From contig JAQFWX010000007.1 in assembly GCA_027605045.1 (NCBI GenBank), forward strand, positions 992,001 to 1,056,000: a stretch of DNA of 64,000 bases, given 5' to 3'. The notes under the pieces are model-generated. The model did not search any database, was not told the origin of the DNA, and saw only the letters and a list, made by a program, of their open reading frames with translations. The DNA comes from Phallus indusiatus (Eukaryota > Basidiomycota > Agaricomycetes > Phallales > Phallaceae). The translations under genes and the position numbers were made by a program. Positions 41,983 through 55,115 of the stretch are shown here, in pieces (the stretch's first letter is position 1; every line of letters starts with the position of its first letter).

Positions 41983-43637
41983 ATGGATTTTTCTCTCTTG
42001 TCAGCCGAAACTTCACAAATGCTTGTCAACAATCTCTCCGCATTCTCTAGTGGCGAATATAACCTTGGTACGTATATTATGAAATAATAATCGATTGCCG
42101 TAACCGGTTCAATTCTTTCTCCCAAGTTGCGACTACCAGTTTGTTGTTATGGGATATCTTGCTCACCGTTGAAAGAGAAGTATGTAGTAAAATGACGCTT
42201 TGTTTTATTATCGTCTAATCTTTTGGCATAGGAGCGTTATATCTGGTCGTGAGCTATTTTTTCTTTTCAGTTTATTCTCGCTGAAAGCCAGATGCGAAAT
42301 TGCTAGATATCACTCAAGAGCCAATTTGACCACTATATTCTATATAATCACCCGTTATGTGCCTTTCATTGCTAACGTGTACGCCAAGCGATATTTACCA
42401 CTAATTATCTTGCATACTGATTAATTTTATTGAAGGACTTCCTTGATATTACTCCTGCACTCTAATTCATTTCCAACCTCTGAACCGCTGAATTTGGTTA
42501 GACACGATGAAATGTTTACTGAGATATTCCGGGCACTGTATACCTCTTCGTGGTTAGTTGTATTGATTTGCACGGAGATACTCTTTATAAAAAGAAGTAA
42601 GCGATTTTCATTGTTTTATATCTCGAACGATTCTGACTACAGTCAGTCGTTGCGTTGTATGACAGCTCACGACTGCTTTTATGTACCTTAGCGGGCTTTT
42701 GTGCTTGCGAAATAATTTCTGTGATTGTTCTAATTTCGTTGGCTGACAGGCAGGTATATCCGACCTAACTTTGTCACCGTGTCCGAGTCAAAACTTCTAA
42801 TCATTGAACCTTATTGCTTTTTTAAGATGTCGATACCTGTTTCCCCACAGCCGTCCGCGTCGTCACTATTCTCTCTTCAAACCTACTTTACGTACGCAAT
42901 ATTAATTTCCACGAGAATGAGAGCCTGACACTGATGGATTATAATGACAGGATTCCAGAACTTGCATTTCAAGCCCTCTTATTTGTGCTCGCAGCAAGAA
43001 TAATAGTTATAAGATGGAAAGATGTAGTATCAGAAAGGCCCTCAGGGATCCAGACCAACGGGTCTACAAACAAACCCACAATTAGCCTCCTGGCAACTGT
43101 GATCCGTGATGGGCTATGTAGTTACTGTTACAATCTGTGTGCGTGGTTAACTCTTTTTTTCTCTCTTATCAGCTGACGCCACAGTCAATAAAATAGGTGG
43201 ACTACTTGTGATTGCAGTAATTCGGCCAACGTTTTTGAGTGGTCCTCTTGGACTACCTAATATACTGTAAGTGTTTGTACAACTCTCGAATGGTCCTAAT
43301 AATTAAATAATGTAAACCATGAAAGCTGGTCCTCTGTCAGTTTGTCAGTCACGGTAAGTGAAGACGTGTTTTGCTATGATAATTTATAGACCACGTTTAT
43401 TAGAGTGCTCGTTTGGTTTTGAATGTGCGTTGCGCTACAACAGGAGTGAATAATCTGTCAACACCCGGTTCATGTGTTGGCACCAGTTTTGAATTTATTC
43501 AAGGTGCCCGGACTAATTTTACACCGAGAAATGATGATTTCTCTGTGTCGTACAGTTATGAATTTGGACCCGATTCAGACTTTGACAGCGATGATCTGGG
43601 TCGAGGTACTGCTAGTGACGCCTCCTTAGGGCCTTAG
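41983..43637 (+). CDS. DUF6533-type seven-span membrane protein, copy 2
   Basis: ATG 41983 (MDFSLLSAETSQML...), donor GTACGT after GEYNL. Following exons: VATTSLLLWDILLT; the 17-nt microexon 42232-42248 (ERYIWS); YHSRANLTTIFYIITRYVPF; a long hydrophobic exon ending LICTEILFIKR; VALYDSSRLLLCTLAG; IPELAFQALLFVLAARI; GGLLVI...LSGPLGLPNIL; and a C-terminal exon SARLVLNV... ending in an acidic tail (DSDFDSDDLG...SLGP). About seven hydrophobic spans, consistent with DUF6533 proteins, whose ITRY and EIL-x-RxxALYG motifs it shows. Compared with copies 4, 8 and 9 the tail is longer, with GTASDAS as in copy 5. All exons read open; splice sites inferred by eye. Confidence 0.75.
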
Positions 43638-44146
43638 CATTGGCAGAGTGAGCTGAATAGTTTTATCTAAATAAAAGACATCATGTAAAATATTCCGTCA
43701 TTCATTCAACTGTCTCAAATGCTGATAAAATTGATTTATATCGAGAAGGATTTTGACTGCCACGACGCGCATATATGTATACCAGCGGCGTTTCAGCTGT
43801 CGTCGAGGTCAGATCGGCAACATGCGGATAATATGTATATGTGCATTCTTCGCCTCACAGGAGATTTCCCTCAATAATCAATCAATTAGACAACTGCGCA
43901 CGCAGCCGAAACTGAGCTTCACATAGGTTGTCGTATCGCAAAAATCGGAACTACCTCATACAAAGTTATGTAATTAACGAATCAAACCAAAAGAAGCGAA
44001 GCAGGCGCCTTGATTCTTATCAATTATGTAACTTTGAATAAAGCGCTTTTGATTTTTGTGATTTTCTCAGAGCTCCCACATGAGATGGAGTCTCCGGCGC
44101 AGACGTTAATGAAAACGCACTGATCGAATCGTGGGATATAATTCGA
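43638..44146. other. Intergenic, duplicated flank of the array
   Basis: Holds motifs repeated upstream of other DUF6533 copies, for example CTGCCACGA (also near 49425) and GAAACTGAGCTTCACATAGG (compare 58360). Probably a promoter remnant of a deleted copy. Confidence 0.45.
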
Positions 44147-44443
44147 AGATGGTTTTATGTCAGTTTCTCGATCACACGTGAGAAGAGTGTCATTATTGGT
44201 GAATATGTACAGACCTTTTCAAGAGCACTCGCTTGGATCTGAACCTCCGCGCCGCGACGGCCACGCAAACAGGCCCTGGAGCGAACAATATCATAACTAT
44301 CTTAACATCGCACGCTGGCACCCATCTATCAGTTCTCCAAGGCTTTGGGTCTTCTCTTACGTACACCGGGAGGTGATGAATTCTCAGCGTCACCTCATTA
44401 TTACGATTTTAAACACGATTCGGGTTCTGACCACGATGATTAG
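44147..44443 (+). pseudogene. DUF6533-type, copy 3 (C-terminal part, frameshifted)
   Basis: SWFYVSFSITR, then STRLDLNLRAATATQTG, then a frameshift before GDEFSASPHYYDFKHDS and a final DHDD stop. Only the last exons remain. Confidence 0.75.
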
Positions 44444-44718
44444 TACGCGCTGATTCATATTTCATTTGCCGCCACAGCCATGTGTGAAATAGTGTTGTAT
44501 ATATCTATACATTTTTGGGTATTAAATCCCGTTTATACCAGGTCCTTTATGTATGTATGTTATACTTAATTCTTACAGCCTAAACCTAAATGCAAGTTGC
44601 TGCAGGCTGTGCAGTGCCCTCGGATATTACTGAGATGAGATACTTGGCGTGGTTAGAGACCAACTGTCAGAGTATCTCAGTTATTCCTCCTCGTAGGTAG
44701 CTTTTATCCTGGACCTCG

Positions 44719-46358
44719 ATGAACCTTTCTCTTCGGAAACCATTCGACTTGGAACCTTTAGTCTTTATCGGGAATCTACTCACACTCTCCTATGACGCAT
44801 ACGGCATTGGTGAGCACATGTATTAAAGTTTTGATGAATGATTCAATTTTTTAATTTAGTTGCCACCACTACCCTGTTGCTGTGGGATATCATGATCACG
44901 TCACCCAGAGAAGTCAAAGAGCTTCGTTTGATTCTTCCATCTGAATCATCTAACCCCTAAACTTTGGCAATAGAAAAAATATATTTGGCGGTAAGCTCAT
45001 TTTTAAAAATATTTTTGCCTAAAGCCGAGCGGAAGATCGGTAGATATCACTCAAACCCTAATTGGATCACTGTATTCTACATGATCACTCGTTATGTGCC
45101 TTTCATTACCAATGCGTACGTCAAACAATGTTCAAAATTAATTATTCCCCATATTTACATGTATTTATTTATAAGGGCTTGCCTAATATTAATGCTGCAG
45201 CTTGACTTATTCAGGGTTTCTGGCGCGCTGAATTTCTTCAAAACAATTGAACTCGCTCGACTACTTGTCAATATTCTCACAATACTATATATAGTTGTTT
45301 GGTTAATTTTGTTAATTTCCGCGGAGATACTTTTCATAAGAAGAGGTGAGCGACGAGGATGCCACTATTTCATCTTTTGTAGTATAGATTCTGACAGTAG
45401 CCACTGGGACGGGATAGTCGTGGCGTTGCACGGGGGGTCACGACTTCTTTCACGTTTCCTAACTGGTTTTCGTGTCTGCGAATTAGTTTCCGCGTTTATT
45501 ATGTATCTGCGCACTATGCCGGTGTGTTTAAAATTGGACACCCTATCACATTTTCTGAATAGTCCTCAAGATGTCACTTTCAAAACCGATGGTGATACAT
45601 TTTTCTTCACGAACGCCTGCCATCATAATGTTAATACCTTCTGGAGGAATATTTCCGTACGAAAATGAATGACTACTTAATGATAAGCACTGATTGTTCA
45701 TGATATTTAGGTTTCCCGAAATTGCGTTCCAGGCTTTCTTGGTCATGCTGGTCATAAAAGTGGTAATATCAGATTGGAAGGGAATATCAAAGAGAAATTT
45801 CTTATTAATTGTCGTCCGCGATGGGCTATGGAGTTACGTCTGTAACCTGTGTGCGTGGTTGATCATATTTTTTCTCTGTTATTCTTAATGCGAGCGGAAA
45901 AATAATAGGTGGTCTGCTTATAATTGTCTTTCATCCAATATACTTGATTGGACCCCTTGGGCTCCCAAATATACTGTAAGCTATTGCCATTTCTCTATAT
46001 CGTACCATTGAAAATGTGCTGATTGAATTTTTGCGAAAATAAGATGGTCCTTCGTTAGTTTCTCGATCACCGTACGTACTAATTCAAATGCTATGAATAC
46101 AAATATGCACATATTCATGATTTCATATATTTCTCTTAGAGCACTCGTCTGATTTTGAACCTTCGTGCTGCGGCAGCAAAACAATCAAGAGTGAACAACG
46201 GCTCATCTGCTGGCCGCAGTGGTGTTGGCACCCACTTGACGTTTTTTCAGGGTATTCAGTCTTTTCTCACATCTGGTGCATCCGAAAACGATGAATTCGC
46301 GGCATCATATCATTATGGCGATTTTGGACACGATTCGGATTCCGACAACGACGATTAG
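44719..46358 (+). CDS. DUF6533-type seven-span membrane protein, copy 4
   Basis: ATG 44719 (MNLSLRKPFDLEPLVFIGN). Exons in order: VATTTLLLWDIMITSPRE; microexon 44974-44990 (KKYIWR); YHSNPNWITVFYMITRYVPF; ACLILMLQLDLF to LLISAEILFIRR; VVALHGGSRLLSRFLTGFRV; FPEIAFQAFLVMLVIKVVIS to NLCA; GGLLIIVFHP to GLPNIL; then STRLILNLRAAAAKQS and the acidic tail SYHYGDFGHDSDSDNDD. Donors are GTGAGC, GTAAGC, GTACGT. Probable plasma- or endomembrane protein with an acidic cytosolic tail carrying potential casein-kinase-2 sites. It converges with the F-box pseudogene 200 bp downstream. Appears intact. Confidence 0.8.
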
Positions 46359-46550
46359 CACTTGTTCATTAATCATGGTATAATTCTGTGCGCATTGACA
46401 GAGGTAATTTAGCGTCATGTATACATGTTGTATATCGATTTTATACCCGAGATTTGTTTCAGTCGCGCATATATATACTACACTCCAAGGTATCGGTTAA
46501 GAAAATGTCTCTCTGTTGCGCCAAAATATTTTTTACATACTACACTTTGC

Positions 46551-48062
46551 TCAAAATCGATATCTTGTAGACCCAACCATACTGTACCCCATCCTCAACG
46601 TAACACCCAACCTCTCACAAACACCCGTCAACGCATTCTTATCATCTGGATCCGCAGAATTGATAATCAACATCTTAAGCAAATGTAAACTCGAATGACT
46701 AGTCAATCCGCGCGTCCAGTTTGCTTCACGTGTGCCCGTTATGGTTCGATGGTAAGCCATCCATCCTACTTCCACAATTTTAAGCTTGTCAGCTTTAGAA
46801 GAAGCGAGAGGAAGGTGTCGTAAGATGAAATGAAAGGGCCCCGGGAGAGTGTCCTATTGGAATAAGTTTGAGAATCTGACATTCCCGTCGCCTTAAAAAT
46901 CACGCAACATGAGAGCCAAGAGTGTGTTCGTGCGTTTTGCCTAAAGGAGTTATGGCTTTGAGTGTGTCGGCGTTACCATACGAAAGACCTGAAACGCGAG
47001 CTTGCACGTTTAATTTGCAGCTGATGTATCGTGAAACCGAACAAAATACAACGACGAAGCGTTGTCGTTGGGAGTTCTCTGAATGGGCGCGTTGCTTAGA
47101 GTTTGAGAGACTTGATCCTCTCCCATCGGCTGAATGCCACAGGACCGAACACCCAAAGACGCGCTGGATCTATAAGGGTCAACGGTTTGAGATTGGTGAA
47201 CTTGAGGAGGCCTTCCGCGATGCGATCATTGGTGAGATCGGGTGGATGAAATCAACTGCGTTGTGCGACACTCGCGGACGCGAGTAGTAGTCGCTCAAAC
47301 TGACGGGGCTGGTGATGACCGTGGAAGAGCACATGGATAGGTCCGCGACGTCGTTTGTCATATTGTCCAGTGGTTGGGTTGTTTAGTTGAGCATCTGTCC
47401 TGTGGATTGTTTTCCAATCGGGAACGGACGAAGGGGAGTATGATGAAGATGAAGAGGAGGCCCACCGTGGAACGAAGGTGTGGGGGATACGATATGACGT
47501 GGTGGCGACGTGGAGTCCGACTTGTACTACCCGGAGCTGGTTCTGAATCCGGTGCGAGAGGACGTGGTCCCCTCGATGTGCTGCTGCATCTGAGTCTGAG
47601 CTCTGAGAACGATAAATCCAAACGCGATACCGCTACAGCAAGTTGACGGTCGTTCTGAAAAGCACGGGCAGACCGCTTAATGCATCAGCGGTGTGTACTT
47701 GTATATCTTCAAGAAAAATATCGCTAGCGTGAAATCGCCATTACTTTGAAACGGAGGCTAGACAGCGGTAGACGTTGAGTCCGCTGTGTAGCTTTGAGAA
47801 GTCGGAGGGTGGATGAGAGATCTGGTTTTGTTTTGCGTAGACGTTTTGAATGATCGGTCGCTTTTCGAATAGAATCAGTAAGCCCTAGTAGTATATATAA
47901 ATTTGAATACATACCACAATTCATACGGCAAAGTTGACGGTCGTTTTTGAAAAGCGCGAGGAGACCGCGGAGTGCTTCAGTGGTGACTGTCGTACTGGAG
48001 ATCTTCAGGAAAAACGTCTCTAGCGACGCGGAGTTTGATCATGAGTGCATGAGCGTTTAAAC
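46551..48062 (-). pseudogene. F-box paralogue, degraded full-length copy
   Basis: Collinear with the intact gene 60582-62123: C-terminus GVTLRMGYSMVG at 46590, leucine-rich middle, the ADLSMCSST segment (47310), FEFRCS-like LSFSELRLRCSS (47600) and the F-box region with exon 1 remnant (47880-47940). Frame is lost many times, and part of the segment around VFLEDLQ...FKNDRQL is joined wrongly to exon 1. The 5' half is nearly identical to 1-740. Confidence 0.8.
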
Positions 48063-48469
48063 GTTTATGACAGTACTACATGTACTAGTATCACGTCAAA
48101 GTGCGTGAATTAAGAAACGGGCCAGGCGAAACAACATGGAAGCACTCAGAGCAACCTCAGATAGGCTCTATAGCAAAAGCAACGGATTTAGGCGAACGGA
48201 AGCTTGTAAAAAAATAGATGGTATCTCAATGGTATCTGGACCTGGTGGTTTTTAACTCAGTAATTTTAGATGCGCATGCCATAAAATGGAACTCTAAATC
48301 AAGAGCGGAAATTGTAAAATGCTCAAATAACATGAAACTGTTGAAACGGGACGGTGCATGATATTTCTTTTCCCAAGGGAGCTCTCGGCTTTGCTGCTCA
48401 GAGCCCACTTCGCATGTTTTATTTTTAAATTCAAAGGGCTTGCTTGGTATTGCTCCTTCGGTCTGATTT

Positions 48470-49305
48470 GTTCAAAATTTCCAAGACGCAGATTTCTTTG
48501 TAACAATTAGATCCGACGAAATGTTCACTCAGGTTTTGAGGTCGTTGTACGCTTTTTCTTAGCTAATTGTACTGATTTGCACGGTGATACTTTTTAAAAG
48601 AAGAGGTGAACGGCCCAGAGTCCCGTTTTCATAATTCGGACAGATCCTGCCTACCATCAGTCGTCGCATTGCATGGCGGCTCACGACCACTCTCACATAT
48701 CTTGGCTGGCTTTTTTGCCTGTGTACTGATCACTACGATCTTTTTGGTGTTCTCAGAGACACAGGTATATCAGAGTTAAACTCTCCACCATTTTAAAGCT
48801 TAATTTCTGATCTTGTTTTTCAAGATCTCCCGACAATCACAGGCTGCGTGGTCATTATTGTCCATCCGAAGCTATTTTGTGCGGAGCATATTTCTTCTCA
48901 AAACTAGTGTCTATTATTGACGTTTTATAATCCACAGGATTCCAGAGCTTGCGTTCCAAGCTCTCTTAGTCATGCTTATAATAAAGATAGTAATCTCAGA
49001 CTGTAAGCGAAAATATCATCTTATCATGATAGCGTACAGATCACCTTTGTTAGAGCGCTCGCTTGGTTTTGAATCTTCGTGCTGCTGCAAACAGACAAAC
49101 AGAAGCGAACAATCTATTAACACCCAGGGCCCGCCCGCAGGTTGGCACCCATTTGACATTTATGCAATTCGCTCGTTCTTTTTTTGCATCGGAAAACGAT
49201 GATTTCTCTGCGCCATACAGTTATGAATTTGAACCTGATCCAGACTCTGACAGCGATGACTTGGATCAAGGTACTGCCAGTGATGCTTCCTCACTTGCGG
49301 ACTGA
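48470..49305 (+). pseudogene. DUF6533-type, copy 5 (internal deletion)
   Basis: Begins within the DEMFTQVLRSLYAFS exon (with an early stop), then VVALHGGSRPLSHILAGF and IPELAFQALLVMLIIKIVIS. It then skips the GGLL exon, joining almost directly to SARLVLNLRAAANRQTEANN. The acidic tail (PDPDSDSDDLDQ then GTASDASSLAD) matches copy 2, so copies 2 and 5 form a subgroup. Missing the first exons. Confidence 0.75.
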
Positions 49306-49870
49306 GCTGGACAGTCTTAAATCGAGCCTGAAGAACTTATCTAAATAGACAAAAATATCATGTAACATATTCCGTTGATTCCGCTCGCTCATAAAAGATT
49401 GATATCCTTGGAGAAAGCGTCTGACTGCCACGATGCACATATATTCCCATTCCCCGAGATATCCGTTATAACGGTTATTATTGCAAAAATCTTTAATGGG
49501 TTCTGTGCGCGCGCCAAAACTGAGTTTCGCACTGGTTATCCGTCATTTTCTCAGAGCCGGTGGAGTGGGAACTCTCAATTCATTCAAACTAAGTAAGGCA
49601 AAACGCAGTAGGCTTCCTTTTGAATTGTGGTGGTTTTCCGCGAGTTTAATTAATTTCGAACACTCCAGTTGGCACGCTTGATCTTTCAATTGCTTACAAA
49701 CTCTCCAAGTTATGATGCATCAATCTCGATTCTCGACACGCAGGTTGTAAGGTGTATTACCAGTACTTGGAGATCAGATCAGGCGCGGAACCAACTGTCG
49801 CAGTATCTCAGCTATTCCTAACCCAAGCTGCGAGATAGCTTCATTCCGAGTCAGCTCAACTTGAACCCCC
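49306..49870. other. Intergenic, duplicated upstream region
   Basis: Shares AACTGAGTTTCGCACTGGTT with 58363-58382 and the following TGGGAACTCTC stretch, a conserved upstream block of DUF6533 copies. No gene. Confidence 0.45.
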
Positions 49871-50530
49871 ATGAATTCCTCCCCTATCCAAACTTCAGTT
49901 TTTATCGATGGTATAATCACGTTTATTGGCGGAGAATATAATCTTGGTAAGGATAACATACGTATATTGATATTTAGTCGAGTCATACAAACTGTTTTTC
50001 TCAGTGGCAACCGGCTGTGGAGTTACGTTTGTAATTTATGTGCGTAGGACTGCGTCCCCTCTCTCTTTCTTGCAAAGCTTATGCATTGAAGTGAAAAATC
50101 AGTAGGTGGTTTGCTCGTAATTGTCATTGGACCAGTGTCGTGGTTGAGTGGACCTTTTGGGCTACCCAATATACTGTAAGTCATTTGTCGTTTCATATCG
50201 TTCCATGTGCTGATTGAATTTCTGCCGAAATAAGATGGTCCTTTGTTAGTTTTTCGATTACCGTACGTTAAAAGATTCAAATACAAACATCCGCATATTC
50301 ACCACCAATTCTCTTAGAGCACTCGTTTAATTTTGAATCTTCGTGCTGCAGCAGAAAAACAACCTGGACTGAACAATATCTCATCCGCCGGCCGCAGTGG
50401 CGTTGGCACCCACCTGATGTTTCTTCAAGGCATTCAGTCTTTTCAAACGTCTGGTGCACCAGAAAACGATGGATTCGCAGCACCATACAGCGATTTGGGA
50501 CGCGATTCGGATTCTGACAACGATGATTAG
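49871..50530 (+). pseudogene. DUF6533-type, copy 6 (large internal deletion)
   Basis: First exon MNSSPIQTSVFIDG...GEYNL and donor GTAAGG are preserved. The second exon starts with VA but jumps straight into the WSYVCNLCA exon, losing most membrane spans. The last two exons (GLLVIVIGPVSWLSGPFG; LRAAAEKQPGLNN) and the tail DSDSDNDD are intact. Confidence 0.8.
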
Positions 50531-50689
50531 TGCCTGGTCATTAATTGTGATATAAAGGAGTAAATTAGTGTTATGTATACATGTTGAGTATCGGATTTAA
50601 ACCCTGGATTTGTCCGAGTCGCGCGCATATAGTACATAGTAGACCCCAAGATGTTGGTTAAAAAATGTTTTTCATATTAATCAACATGT

Positions 50690-51840
50690 AGACTCGAATG
50701 AATAGTCAACCTGTGCGTCCACTTTTTTTCACGCGTTCCCGTTGCGCCTGGTTCGATAGTAAGTTATCCCGCTTCGACGAGTTTGGATTTCTCAGCTTTG
50801 AAAGAAGCGAAAAGAGGTGTCATGAGGTGCGTTTGGGAGGATGTTCTAGGCTTATGAAATGAGAGGGGCTGAGGAGAGCATTCGATTGGAAGAAGTTCGA
50901 GAATCTGACATTTCCGTCGCCAACAAAAGTGTAGAATGAGAGCTCGAAGAGTGTGTTTGTATGTTTTGCAGAGAAAAGTATGGCTTTGTCGGCGTTACCA
51001 TACGAAAGACAGCTTGCAGGTTGGTGCAATTATACATACCAGACGAAAGGGCTGCAGTATCTCGCAGATAATGTGTCGTGGAACCGCGTAAAATGCAACG
51101 ATTTGGGCAGGATAAACGTTATAGTAGGCGGTTATTTGAAGGCGCATGTTAGAGTTATTTTGAGAGATACAAGTCTCTCGCAGAATGCGGGATCGAACAC
51201 CTGGAGGGCGCTGGATCAATCAACGTCGACGATCCGAGATTGGTGGATTTGAGGAGGCTTTCTGCGATACGACCATTGCTGAGATCAAGTGGAGAAAACC
51301 AGTATTCAAATGCGTTGTGCGACATCCGCGGACGCGAGTAGTACTCGTTCGAGCTGGTGAAACTGATGATGACTTTGGATGTGGAAGACCACGTGGACAA
51401 CAGATTCGCGACGTCGTTTTGCAGTGGCTGGCTTGTCTAGTTGAGAATAGGGTGTATTGTTGAGCATCTCTCCTGTGGATTGTTTTCCAATCGGGAACAG
51501 AAGGAAGGGAGAGTGAGGAAGATGAAGAGGAGGCCCACAGTGGGGCGAAGTTGCGGGGGATATGATATGGTGGCGAACGGTTGCGACGTTGAGTCGGGCT
51601 AGTATTAGCCGGAGCAGGTACGAGAGGACGTGGTCTCCTCGGCGTGTCGATACTGCATCTAACTCTGAGAACAAGACAAACGCGATACCACTAGAGCAAG
51701 CTGACGGTCGTCATTGAAAAGTGCGAGCAGACCGCGTGTGCTTTAGTGGTGTGCACTGATAGACCTTCAAGAAAGACGTCTCTAGCGACGCGGAGTTTGA
51801 TCGGGAGTGCATGAGCGCTAGCGTTTACACGTGTACGATT
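50690..51840 (-). pseudogene. F-box paralogue, degraded
   Basis: Reads in pieces on the minus strand: SFYTFVGDGNVRFSNFFQSN (50900), LSNGRIAESLLKSTNLGSST (51260), SSNEYYSRPRMSHNAFEY (51330), then the N-terminal region to about 51840. It has frameshifts and small deletions and no complete exon 1. It converges with DUF6533 copy 6. Confidence 0.75.
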
Positions 51841-52164
51841 TGATTCCGTGAATCAAGAACATCTTGCAAAGTTTTTTGCTATTTGACTGTTTACACAACT
51901 ATGCGCGGCTTGACTAGTATTTTGCTGTCTCAATCAGGCTGGTTTCATGTGGACGTTGCATGGATGATGGGCCGTTTCTGATAGGTTATGTATGCCATAC
52001 TTTCTCAATCTCCACACGCCGGCGGGTTGTGCGGTGTACTCAGATACGAGATGAATTTCCAGCGTGGAAACCAACTGCCGAAGCATCTCGACTCCTGGTG
52101 TTATATACAGTTTGAGATGTATGAAAGAGTTCATTAGACACAATCTCCATAGAACCCTTTCTCC

Positions 52165-53807
52165 TATGTCAGCCGAATCTATCATTGAGTCTGATTACGC
52201 TTTCTTTGGTAGAATATACTTCAATGGGCGCCATAACTTAGGTAATGATATATATATATATTCTCAATTGATTGTGTTTTCTGAAGTTGCAGCTACTGCT
52301 TTGTTGCTATGGGATATCTTGGTCACCTTACCCAAAGAAGTACGCCGTAAGATGATTTGTTTCTTTGTCGACTGATTTGCGTTTCTCATAGAAAGTGTAT
52401 ATTTGGTCGTGAGCTCCTTTCTCTCAAGCTCACGGCATGAAAGTTATGCATTTGACAGATATCGCTCGAGGGCCACTTGGACCACTTTACTATATGTAAT
52501 CACTCGTTATTTGCCTCTCACTGTCAACATGTACGCCGAGTAATATTCACTTACAATATTAGTTATTTCTCAGGCTGATTTTTGATTTTTCAAGGGTCTG
52601 TTTAACACTAGGGCTGCAATCTGGTTTGTTTGAGATTTTTGATACGCTGGATTTGTTGAAATAACTAGACTTACAGCAGGAGAACAGTCTTCTGAGTTTT
52701 ATAGGGCAGCTTATATAGTTCCATGGTTCGTTGCATTAAGCTGTACCGAAATACTTTTCACGAAAAGAGGTATGTGATCAGACTGACAGAATCGACACCG
52801 ATCTGATAATTGACATCCGGCAGTCACTGCATTGCATGGCAACTCACGACTGCCTTTACTCATCTTGGTTGGCGTGATGATATGTGAATTGGTTACTGCG
52901 TTTATCGTTTTTTTCTTTGCAAGTTTTTTCCCCAAGTCGTACTGCAACCCAGGCTCAGGCGCAGGAGCTGTTACCCACTGCATGCGTGAGTAATCTTATT
53001 CATCATGTCAATCTCCAAAATATGATCAATCGATCACCTTCCAGAACAATACAAACCGCTTTGGGACGATTTTTTCTCACAACAGTTTGGTCAGACTGGT
53101 CTACCAGGATATAAAAACTATTTTACGTACGAAGCCTATATTTCCATGGAAATGAGTGTCTACTACTGATTTATAATCCTCAGAATTCCAGCACTTATAT
53201 TCCAGGCTCTCTTATTCATGCTAATAATCAAGATAGTATTCTCGGATTGGAGGGGAATATCAAAAAGCAATTTCATCTCGATTGTGATTCGCGATGGACT
53301 ATGGAGTTACTTTTGTAATCTGGGTGGGTGATCGTTTTTTTCTTTCCTGGCACTAAAGCTTACACGCAAGCAAAAAAAGGAGGTCTACTTATTATCCAAC
53401 CAACGTGGTTACGTGGACCTGTTGGACTACCCAATATGTTGTGAGTTTTTTTTCACGTCTAATATCATACAATACTGCTGATTGAATCACGCGAAAAAAT
53501 CCGAAGATGGTCCTACGTCAGTTTCTCGATCACGGTGAGTGGAACAGGTGTTGTCGTTAGTGAACGTTATGTACAGACTGTTTTTTAGAGCACCCGGTTA
53601 ATTCTGAATCTTCGTGCTGCGGCAGCCAAGCAATCAGGATTGAACGATATCTCAACAATATCAGCCGTCGGCCCATCGCCCGTTAGCACGCATTTATCAT
53701 TTTTTCAAGGCGTTCGGTCTTTTTTTACACTGGGAAATGACGAATTCTCAGCGTCATATCATTATCACGATTTTGGACACGATTCGGATTCGGAACACGA
53801 TGATTAG
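52165..53807 (+). pseudogene. DUF6533-type, copy 7 (frameshift in exon 4)
   Basis: ATG 52165 (MSAESIIESDYAFFGRIY), then VAATALLLWDILVTLPKE, microexon 52392-52408 (KVYIWS), YRSRATWTTLLYVITRYLPL. The next exon starts VCLTLGLQSG...LDLLK but continues in another frame (ITRLTAGEQSSEF to SCTEILFTKR), so one base is lost or gained near 52667. The remaining exons VTALHGNSRLPLLILVG, IPALIFQALLFMLIIKIV, GGLLIIQPTWLRGPVG and STRLILNLRAAAAKQSG with tail SDSEHDD are open. The cysteine-less N-terminus is unlike that of other copies. Confidence 0.75.
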
Positions 53808-55115
53808 TACCCGCTGCTAGTGATTATTGGTTATGATATTGAAGAGCACACAAAAAGAGTATGCAAGGAACTTGAAGAGGAAAATCAGAGGGTCAAAAGC
53901 ACGACGCCGGGATACAGGGGGGAATCTCATTCAATATGTGTGAGATAGTGTTTTGTATATTTAAATACAACTTTTGAGTATTACATAGTAATTTCAACTT
54001 ATATCAGGCTCCCGGTTTTGTTCACAAATTTTCTCATGAACGTTCGAGTCGCCGTTCTAGTTAGCGATCACTGTCATAGCCTATTTATTACATACACATT
54101 ATACGCTACACTTTACTCGAAATCGATACGGATATACCATCATACGCCACAATATACGCAGGGAATGAAAGTACTATGACAAGTCGAAATCATAAACTAT
54201 TGGTTTTATGAGATATCTAACTCGGCTGCCAGTGATTTGTTCCGACTGGGACGTGGTTAATTTCTATTGCGCTATTGCTTACAGTGTCTTTTCGGTCAAG
54301 CCTCGTCAGCTGCTTGATCCCTGCTTGGGGCTTGGGAGAGGCCCTGTGAGAGGGGTCGGAACCTACCGCTTGGGTGGACTCCTCCTCTCCACGACTGGGT
54401 CTCTCCGTCTGCTCCACACACTTGCGGGGTAAATCTCTACTCAGTTTGTGATAACTGCTGTATCTACATGCAATCTGAATATGTAATGTGCTCTAAAACG
54501 ATATAGGTGTTGAAAGAAAGAGAACAAATCCGCAAAGCAATGAAAAGAGAGAGAAATAACGGGGGAAAACCGGGATAACACCTGACAAGTATCAGGGAGG
54601 GTGGATGAAGAAAAAACAGCGAAAGATCTAACGGGACGCTGGAGACGTTCCGTGCCTTGTTGTCGTGGTCAGAAAACACGGTGTGACAGCGACAACGCTC
54701 ACCTCCACTGGACGCTGGGGCCGGCCGGCACCTAGCTCATCGCTCTGGAAGCTGGAAGTTTCAAGACGGGGATTTATGAGCCGGAAGCGCCATGGCGACT
54801 GCATCGTCTGTTGACCTCATCGATCATCCTCTTCCCAGCACGACAGACATCTTGTGTCTCATCGATTCTTCATTTTCTCCGAAAAATTTCTTTCCCACCT
54901 GTCCATACCAGGGTTGGTAATCACTTCAACTTGTGTTCTGCGTGCATCGTCACTGGTTAGCGAACTACGGGGGAGCCCAGTGCGGAAGGAGGACCCACCC
55001 GAGCGGTCTTTGGTGTGAGGCCTTACCCGCGGTAAACAACTGTCGAAGTATCTCAGGTATATGTAACACCACCCAGGCCGCCACAGTAGCTTGATTCAGC
55101 TCAACTTGAACCTTC
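53808..55115. other. Intergenic, weak inverted repeat
   Basis: No gene. 54345-54410 (ACCGCTTGGGTGGACTCCTC region) and 54960-55025 (GGAGGACCCACCCGAGCGGT region) are imperfect inverse copies, perhaps the ends of an old element of about 0.7 kb. A TTAACGAAC-type flank could not be confirmed. Confidence 0.4.
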